Source of the DNA: a virus
Virus record (IMG/VR): IMGVR_UViG_3300031974_000267
Coordinates: 1-20,347 of that record
Length of the DNA: 20,347 nucleotides
Direction: 5' to 3' (one strand)
The notes beneath the pieces were generated by a model, which was not told where the DNA came from, did no database searches, and worked only from the letters and a program-made list of their open reading frames with translations. A program made the translations under genes and the position numbers. Of the stretch, positions 15,834 to 20,347 are shown one piece after another (position 1 is the first letter of the stretch; each line of letters opens with the position of its first letter).

Positions 15834-17403
15834 CTAGTACCTTAGCTAACGGTGCAGCTTTGTTAGCAATTTCAGCTTGCTGCATATCTTGCTGCATCTG
15901 TTGTTGTTGTGCTATTTGATTTTGTTGTTCAGCTCTGATTTGTTCTACTTCAGCTTTTGATTTTAAAACTTTAGCAGGAATACCTAATACATCTTTAATA
16001 TGACCAACCAAATTATCAGTATCTAAGTAATCAAATACAGGTGCAACATTTTGTAAAGAACCCATAATCTCAATACCTCTCATTAAAGAATTAAGTTCAC
16101 CAGTTTTCTGAGCTTTTGCTAGTGGTGATACATATTCAATCTCAATATTTTGAGCGCCAATAAATTCAGGGATTTCTTTAAATTTTTTATTTCTAAGTAA
16201 AATATTAAAACATCTTGTAATTAATGGCTGTAATAATTCTGATTGTAGTCTACCAAGCACGGGACCAAGTATTCTCATCTTTTCTTCGTTTCTTTGGATA
16301 ACCTCAGTCGCGGTCATTTGCGGTCCTTGAACAGAGATTAGTTGGTCAACAAAGAAGTTTTGTCTAATCGCATCCCGTCTTTGTTCTTCCATTTGTATAC
16401 CCACAGGATTGTTTGCACCAATATTTAATGGTTCAATTCTTTCTCTGGTTCCTGCTCTGTAATAGTTTAATCCTCCTGGTACTGTTCTAATAGGCATCAT
16501 AAACCCGTCATCTGGAACCATTAGTGGTGGGTCGATTTGTTTTTGCGCAGCTTTGATAGAAGTTTTAGACATTAGATTTAACATCTTCACATCTGGTAAT
16601 GCGTTCATTGCTGGACTTCTACCGTATGTTTCATTCGATGATTTTAAATATCTAGGAACTGCATACGGAAACTCTTTGAAGTTTTTTTCTGATAATAAAA
16701 AACCAGATTCTTCGTGAACATAACAAGATACATATTTGTTGTTTGTATATTCGGTTGAAGGGTAAACACTATGAATAATACTAATATTATCATACGGTGC
16801 TTTATTAAATTTTTTAGCTAATTCTTCTGGTAAGTCTACTCCTGGAAATGCGTTGTAAATGTTTTTAGCTTGCATTTTAAATTTACGAGTTAAGCTATCA
16901 ACAAAACCTTTTTCATTTTCAGTTATATAAATTTCTGAGATATGAATATTTTTAAATCTTAATTCATTCTCATCATCATCTGCAATAAATAGAGCTGCTG
17001 TACCAAATGCAATAAGGTCATGGTATAATTCAAAAATTTCTTGTTGGAAATTACTTCTATTAAAAGCCTGGTTAAGAACTCTTGTGCAATCTTCTAACCA
17101 TTCCATTGCTTCATCTTCTTGGTTTAACTCATCATTTTTATATTTTAAATAAAACCATGGTGAAACTGTATTCGTTAACATTCCATGTAAAGATGCAGCT
17201 AATAATTCTAGAGAATGTGTTGCAGTACCATCAAAAATTAATTCGTGTCTCTTATCCCCTTTACTTCTGTTCTTAGTAATATCTGCTTTTCTAGGTAACA
17301 TATAATCAGCAACATCCTGCCAATGACTTTCCCAGTTTTGTCTTTCAGTTCTAAGAGAAGCATATCTCTCTAAGATCATTTTAGCTTTTGGTGTTATCTG
17401 CAT
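15826..17403 (-). CDS. Portal (head-tail connector) protein
   Basis: The 525-residue protein forms the dodecameric portal ring through which DNA is packaged and ejected. The opening 'RTERQNWESHWQDVADYMLP', 'LIFDGTATHSLELLAASLHG', 'LTNTVSPWFYLKY' and the region 'PYAVPRYLKSSNETYGRSPA' are diagnostic of the podoviral head-to-tail connector family (T7 gp8-like, 536 aa). 'ALPDVKMLNLMSKTSIKAAQ', 'PPLMVPDDGF' and 'GPQMTATEVIQRNEEKMRIL' follow in the usual order. Residues 480-525 form a Gln-rich helical tail (QQNQIAQQQQMQQDMQQAEI). GGAGG lies 6 nt before the ATG. It is placed after terminase and the two small motif-sharing proteins and before Bbp19-like, scaffold and capsid genes. Confidence 0.96.
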   Translation of the reverse strand: MQITPKAKMILERYASLRTERQNWESHWQDVADYMLPRKADITKNRSKGDKRHELIFDGTATHSLELLAASLHGMLTNTVSPWFYLKYKNDELNQEDEAMEWLEDCTRVLNQAFNRSNFQQEIFELYHDLIAFGTAALFIADDDENELRFKNIHISEIYITENEKGFVDSLTRKFKMQAKNIYNAFPGVDLPEELAKKFNKAPYDNISIIHSVYPSTEYTNNKYVSCYVHEESGFLLSEKNFKEFPYAVPRYLKSSNETYGRSPAMNALPDVKMLNLMSKTSIKAAQKQIDPPLMVPDDGFMMPIRTVPGGLNYYRAGTRERIEPLNIGANNPVGIQMEEQRRDAIRQNFFVDQLISVQGPQMTATEVIQRNEEKMRILGPVLGRLQSELLQPLITRCFNILLRNKKFKEIPEFIGAQNIEIEYVSPLAKAQKTGELNSLMRGIEIMGSLQNVAPVFDYLDTDNLVGHIKDVLGIPAKVLKSKAEVEQIRAEQQNQIAQQQQMQQDMQQAEIANKAAPLAKVLGE

Positions 17404-17420
17404 TTATCCTCCAAATTAAT

Positions 17421-18152
17421 TTACCCTAGTAATTTTTTTTTTGTGATTAATGGTTCTGAACCACCTAATCCCGTTGATTGTGTTAATATAGTTTCTTTTC
17501 GACCTCTTTTTTTTACTCTTAAAGCTTTTTGTTCATCTGTTAACTCTCCACCATAAGCTGAAGTAGATTGACTAACTTCTGAAGTGGTAGGTCCATTTGG
17601 TGCTTGCGCAACCGCTGCTTTTTGAACTTGTGTTATAACCCTTCTGTCATCTCGTCTTTGTGCAATTGGATTACCATAAGCATCTGTTGTGTTAGAACTT
17701 CTTTTTGAAAGATAGTCTTTATAAATACTTTCTTGTTTATTTCTGCTTAATTTAGAAAATTCTTCTTTACTATAACCAATATTTTTTTTTGCTCTTTTTG
17801 AAGTTAAAACTTTATCTGTAAAAAATGTTCTAGTTTTTTTAGCACCAGCATCAAAAAGTGGTTCAAATGGTCTTAACATTAATGGTCCACCTTGTTTTTT
17901 TGTATATGGATTATTTATAAACAAATCCATTTTAGCAGCAGTATCATTTTTCTCTCTTGGATCAGATAATGTTCCAGCAGTTACGGATTTTGTTTTTGAG
18001 CTTCCACTATCTGTTTGAGAATTAGGTCTAGTTGAAGTTTTAACGGGAGAAGATTTTTTAGTAGAAGTAGATTGTGTTCTATTTCTTGCAGCACCTCTTT
18101 CTCTAGCTGTAGACCCACCATAATTTTTTGAAGCTCCGTAACCGTATGGCAT
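17421..18152 (-). CDS. Disordered basic virion-type protein with shared C-terminal motif (243 aa)
   Basis: The 243-residue protein begins MPYGYGASKNYGGSTARERG and is rich in Ser, Thr, Lys, Arg and Gln for its first 75 residues, with no fold I recognise. A somewhat more ordered middle follows (INNPYTKKQGGPLMLRPFEP; NIGYSKEEFSKLSRNKQESI). The C-terminus (about 216-243) reads RGRKETILTQSTGLGG then SEPLITKKKLLG, very like that of the small protein just upstream. Its ATG has AGGAG 8 nt before it and follows that upstream stop by one base. Position between terminase and portal recalls T7 gp6.7/gp7.3, small virion or tail-assembly proteins, but no alignment was made. A structural or assembly role is likely. 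Confidence 0.72.
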   Translation of the reverse strand: MPYGYGASKNYGGSTARERGAARNRTQSTSTKKSSPVKTSTRPNSQTDSGSSKTKSVTAGTLSDPREKNDTAAKMDLFINNPYTKKQGGPLMLRPFEPLFDAGAKKTRTFFTDKVLTSKRAKKNIGYSKEEFSKLSRNKQESIYKDYLSKRSSNTTDAYGNPIAQRRDDRRVITQVQKAAVAQAPNGPTTSEVSQSTSAYGGELTDEQKALRVKKRGRKETILTQSTGLGGSEPLITKKKLLG

Positions 18153-18153
18153 T

Positions 18154-18375
18154 TTATTCTCCTAGTAATGTTTTCTTTTTAATTTTTTCATCTTCATCTG
18201 CTAGACCTCCTGGACCCGTCAAAATAGTTGATCTTCGTCCTTTTCTAGCACGCATAATTTTTTCCATTTTTTCTCTAGCTTCTTGTTCTCTTTCCTCATC
18301 CTCAAAACTTGGCGGCTCGGGAGCTGGCGCTGGAGGTGGTGGTGGAGCAGGTATATCTGGTTTTAAAAATCCCAT
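18154..18375 (-). CDS. Small proline-rich protein with shared C-terminal motif (73 aa)
   Basis: The 73-residue protein has three visible parts: a start MGFLKPDIP with a proline-rich stretch (residues 9-22, APPPPPAPAPEPP), a charged helix (residues 25-46, EDEEREQEAREKMEKIMRAR), and a motif KGRRSTILTGPGGLADE...KKKTLLGE at residues 45-73. The 'R-R/A-S-T-I-L-T ... K-x-L-L-G' ending occurs widely in small phage proteins near portal genes, in my memory without an assigned function. The same ending closes the neighbouring 243-residue protein. AGGA lies 8 nt before the ATG, and the gene is 10 bp downstream of terminase. Confidence 0.8.
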   Translation of the reverse strand: MGFLKPDIPAPPPPPAPAPEPPSFEDEEREQEAREKMEKIMRARKGRRSTILTGPGGLADEDEKIKKKTLLGE

Positions 18376-18385
18376 ATTTTAATCC

Positions 18386-19660
18386 TTATAAAATTTTATA
18401 TTCTGTAATAGCATTAGGAAATCTTTTATTCAAATTTTCTTGATTTGGCAACTCATCAATTGCAATTGCCATATATCTAAAAGCATCATTCGCATGGCTC
18501 GACCAGTCGTGAATGGGTTTATTTGAGAACATTCTCATCTTCTCATTATACTTTCTATGATAATGTCTAAGCGCATCTATCAATGGTCGGCAGTTTCCAA
18601 GATCAATATAGACTCTAGGAAATATCATTTTAGCAGCATGAATACCGTCTTCGAGCGGTAATTTGGGTAAAATTTTAAAATTAATACCTAGTTGGTATGC
18701 TACCTCGCGCCTTGTTTTACCAGAACTAAATTCAGTAACTTCAATATCGTGCGGTGCATAATGATGTTCGTAAAGATAATCTTTTTGTTTTATGATGTTT
18801 ACATAGTGAGGTAAACCTTCTCGATTGTTTTCATAATAATCAATTATTCTAACAGTATTACCTAGTTGTTGAAAAAAAATAATAGACGTGGAATCTCCTA
18901 CGCCGATGTCCCAAACTGTACTCACTAAAAGACTTGGGTCATACTCAATGCTACTTATCCTACCTTTATCTTCCGCTTGCTTGACTAGATTGCCATATAC
19001 AGAACCTTCTATGTTGGCAATCCAATCACATTCAAATTCTTGTTTATATTTAGCTTCACCCATTTGAGCTAGCGCTGCATCTAATTCTTCCTGGTCAATA
19101 ATTTTAGTTTTAGATACTGGTGCTGTAAAGGCTAGCCACTTCTCATCTTTCATAGCATGCTGATAAATTTCGTAAAAAAAGTTTTGCATCCCAGCGGGTG
19201 TACCTATGAAATAACAGAAACCCTTACGATCTGATAATGCAGGTCTTAAAATTTCATTCCAAAGTTTAGGGTCTACTTGAGCGGTTTCGTCTATACACAC
19301 CCCGTCTAAAAATATACCTCTTATGCTTTCTGCGTTTTCACTTGATAACAATGTTATACGGGAACCATTAGGTAGGTCGCATCTTAATTCTGTCTCATTG
19401 TATTTTGTGCCAGGTATCTTAGCAGTAAATTGTTTAATATAGTCCCATGCGATGGATTTAGCTTGCTTATAAGTCGGAGCCACGTATGCAAACCTTGGGT
19501 TTTGCAAAGGGTGCATGAGAGCTGCTTTTATTAAATGATTTAAAATACAAACGGTCTTACCAAATCTTCGGTGACAATTTAGAACAGCAAATCTATGTTG
19601 GTCTAGCAAGTCGTGAAGTTCTTGTTGTTGAGGTCTAGGTGTATATAATTCTATGTGCAT
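18386..19660 (-). CDS. terL: Terminase large subunit (DNA-packaging ATPase/nuclease)
   Basis: The 424-residue packaging motor docks on the portal, pumps DNA with ATP and cuts concatemers. ATPase: Walker A-like H-R-R-F-G-K-T at 30-36, adenine-contact region PRPQQQ near residue 8, Walker B V-C-I-D-E at 121-125, coupling motif G-T-P-A-G at 153-157. Nuclease (RNase H fold): W-D-I-G with Asp 251, P-H-D with Asp 305, and H-A-N-D-A-F-R-Y with Asp 392. Both halves look intact; length is shorter than T7 gp19 (586 aa) but normal for marine podoviruses. The ATG shares one base with the stop of the preceding small gene (TAATG), and no Shine-Dalgarno sequence is visible, so translation is probably coupled. 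No small terminase was recognised nearby. Confidence 0.96.
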   Translation of the reverse strand: MHIELYTPRPQQQELHDLLDQHRFAVLNCHRRFGKTVCILNHLIKAALMHPLQNPRFAYVAPTYKQAKSIAWDYIKQFTAKIPGTKYNETELRCDLPNGSRITLLSSENAESIRGIFLDGVCIDETAQVDPKLWNEILRPALSDRKGFCYFIGTPAGMQNFFYEIYQHAMKDEKWLAFTAPVSKTKIIDQEELDAALAQMGEAKYKQEFECDWIANIEGSVYGNLVKQAEDKGRISSIEYDPSLLVSTVWDIGVGDSTSIIFFQQLGNTVRIIDYYENNREGLPHYVNIIKQKDYLYEHHYAPHDIEVTEFSSGKTRREVAYQLGINFKILPKLPLEDGIHAAKMIFPRVYIDLGNCRPLIDALRHYHRKYNEKMRMFSNKPIHDWSSHANDAFRYMAIAIDELPNQENLNKRFPNAITEYKIL

Positions 19661-19863
19661 TAGTGTATTGTGGGTATGGTGTCGAATAAGTTATCTTTTG
19701 TTTCATAATTCATGCCAGACTTTGTTAGCATATAACTAGCAAATGCTTCCGCAATATCAGAGTTTTCAAAACCATGAACATGTATAACAAGACTATTAGT
19801 TTCTTTGTCTACAAATGCAAGTGTTGTTAAGTTCTTATCTATTTTAGGTTTCTTGTTTTTCAT
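19660..19863 (-). CDS. Small hypothetical protein upstream of terminase (67 aa)
   Basis: The 67-residue protein reads MKNKKPKIDKNLTTLAFVDK, then 'NSLVIHVHGFENSDIAEAFA' and a polar end. One beta hairpin and a helix (DIAEAFASYMLTK) would suit a small soluble alpha/beta protein. I do not recognise a family, though small proteins of this kind often precede terminase in marine podoviruses. It ends in a TAATG overlap with terminase, so it may help to express it. No ribosome binding site precedes the ATG (CAGACAGACAACACT-ATG). It is the first gene after the structured gap and so probably the first of this transcript. A small-terminase role is conceivable from position but it is short for one. Confidence 0.72.
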   Translation of the reverse strand: MKNKKPKIDKNLTTLAFVDKETNSLVIHVHGFENSDIAEAFASYMLTKSGMNYETKDNLFDTIPTIH

Positions 19864-19933
19864 AGTGTTGTCTGTCTGTGTGTCTGTAACTCAAAGTCCC
19901 AATATATATATATTGCGACCTGCGACCAGTTTA

Positions 19934-19955
19934 GCGGGTATAGTGGCATTTTTGC
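19934..19955 (-). promoter_or_regulatory. Candidate phage-RNA-polymerase promoter (CACTATA core)
   Basis: On the minus strand the sequence GCAAAAATGCCACTATA (19955 to 19939) ends in CACTATA, identical to the core of T7, SP6 and K11 promoters, with an A-rich upstream part. By T7 spacing, transcription would begin near 19938, about 75 nt before the 67-residue gene. The expected initial GG is replaced by CC, which weakens the call. I saw no second copy of the core on this strand, and no phage polymerase gene is in the window. Confidence 0.3.
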
Positions 19956-20014
19956 AACACATTGTTGCATTTTTACATGCTATAGATTGTGTCTCAGATA
20001 CAATACCCGCGCCA
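19934..20014 (+). other. tRNA-like fold or three-way-junction RNA (not a canonical tRNA)
   Basis: On the plus strand a perfect 7-bp acceptor-like stem (GCGGGTA with TACCCGC) is followed by G and CCA (20011-20014). Adjacent to it is a 5-bp stem with a 7-nt loop (TTGTG-TCTCAGA-TACAA, one G-T pair, 19987-20003), the geometry of a T-arm, and TA occupies positions 8-9. However, the T-loop is not TTCRA, no GG-containing D-loop is present, and no 5-bp/7-nt anticodon arm can be formed. The middle instead folds as a hairpin (19953-19969). It could be a decayed tRNA, a tRNA mimic, or unrelated structure around a promoter. Confidence 0.3.
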
Positions 20015-20131
20015 ACCGTTCTTATTCCTTATTAATATTTGTTGATTGTGTTTCTTTTGTGTGTTCTTGTTTTGTTCGTACTCCATAACACACGCGCGAA
20101 ACTCTGTCCTCGCTAACCAAAAAACCAACAA

Positions 20132-20347
20132 TCAAGACTTTTTATTATTTCGTGCGAACTTGGCTGCTGCTTCTTTACTGCCAAACCCCCACTTTTTTAA
20201 AGCAAGAGCAAGACGCGTTGGCTCACCATTTGGTTTCTTCATTGGTCCATCCATCCCAGCAAACCTAGCTGCAAAGCTCACCCGTCTCGGGTTCTTACCT
20301 TCTTTGACTGGAGCTTTTAAGTTACTTCCTTCTTTTTTCTTGAAGTA
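20132..20347 (-). CDS. DUF6321-like small protein, C-terminal part (truncated by window edge)
   Basis: The window edge cuts this gene; 71 residues and a TGA stop (20132-20134) are visible. The sequence YFKKKEGSNLKAPVKEGKNP is followed by 'RRVSFAARFAGMDGPMKKPN', 'GEPTRLALKKWGFGSKEAAA' and 'KFARNNKKS'. The pattern R-V-S-F-A-A-R-F-A-G-M-x-G-P-M, then P-T-R-x-A-L-x-K-W-G-F-x-S-K/V-E-A-A-x-x-F-A matches small DUF6321-type proteins found in cyanophages and other marine phages. It is strongly basic, which would suit nucleic-acid contact, but the function is not known. It is on the same strand as the late genes and is separated from them by the structured gap. Confidence 0.82.
   Translation of the reverse strand, partial: YFKKKEGSNLKAPVKEGKNPRRVSFAARFAGMDGPMKKPNGEPTRLALALKKWGFGSKEAAAKFARNNKKS

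Larger units (their letters stand above)
19864..20131. promoter_or_regulatory. Structured intergenic region before the terminase-capsid operon
   Basis: This is the longest gap in the window (268 bp) and holds no supported gene. It contains a perfect 16-bp palindrome CAATATATATATATTG (19900-19915), a tandem duplicated TGCGACC (19914-19927), a hairpin TGCAACA-CAT-TGTTGCA flanked by T-runs on the plus strand (19953-19969), and a 7-bp long-range stem GCGGGTA/TACCCGC (19934-19940 with 20004-20010). Close to the terminase side is a GT/CT-rich stretch (19865-19889). Likely functions are the promoter of the late operon, a processing or packaging signal, or a small RNA. Confidence 0.6.

Noticed and set aside
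19934-20014. A genuine tRNA gene on the plus strand
   Set aside because: Acceptor stem, CCA and a T-arm-shaped hairpin are there, but the T-loop is TCTCAGA, the D-loop has no GG and no anticodon stem-loop forms. Kept only as a tRNA-like structure.
19805-20035. Plus-strand frame with a hydrophobic, membrane-like N-terminus (76 aa)
   Set aside because: It starts with TTG, has no ribosome binding site, runs antisense to the 67-aa gene and crosses all the structured elements of the gap.
19994-20086. A 30-codon minus-strand frame starting MEYEQNKNTQ in the gap
   Set aside because: No ribosome binding site at proper distance, low-complexity Lys/Asn/Gln content and an end inside the tRNA-like stem; composition alone can explain it.

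Overview
The window is the late (virion structure and packaging) module of a short-tailed, T7-like podovirus. Every convincing gene lies on the minus strand, so transcription runs from high to low coordinates. The DNA is AT-rich, genes are packed with 1-8 nt overlaps or a few bases between them, and most starts have an AGGAG-type ribosome binding site. Base composition, gene content and small marine-phage-type proteins suggest a phage of a low-GC marine alphaproteobacterium such as SAR11/Pelagibacter. The host is inference; no host gene is present.

Layout in transcription order. (1) 20347-20132: 3' end of a small DUF6321-like gene. (2) 20131-19864: a structured gap of 268 bp with palindromes, a T7-promoter-like CACTATA core and a fold resembling a tRNA but not a canonical one. 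(3) 19863-18386: a 67-residue hypothetical and the large terminase. (4) 18375-17421: two small proteins sharing a C-terminal motif. (5) 17403-13753: portal, Bbp19-like protein, scaffold, a structured leader and the major capsid protein, followed by a strong hairpin. (6) 13713-10913: a small basic protein and tail tubular proteins A and B (T7 gp11 and gp12 equivalents). (7) 10913-2020: internal/ejected virion proteins, with gp13-like (GNAT fold), gp14-like and gp15-like proteins and then two very large ones in the gp16 position. (8) 1942-1: a tail fibre with a T7 gp17-type N-terminus and a long Ala/Ser/Thr heptad region, then two small tail-associated proteins, the last cut by the window edge.

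Together these genes build and fill a head (scaffold, capsid, portal, terminase), attach a short tail (gp11/gp12-like), load an ejection apparatus (gp13-gp16-like) and add host-binding fibres. No polymerase, lysis, integration or small-terminase gene was recognised.

The most interesting item is the 1111-residue ejection-position protein at 4611-7946. It carries a ParB-like domain and a zeta-toxin-like P-loop kinase domain, so it looks like a 'polyvalent' protein delivered into the host with the DNA. The kinase has an unusual YPTTGR segment where classical zeta toxins have an E-G-T type motif. Secondary points are the intergenic element at 19864-20131, the C-terminal motif shared by two adjacent proteins, and a BPP-1-like head block joined to a T7-like tail and ejection block.
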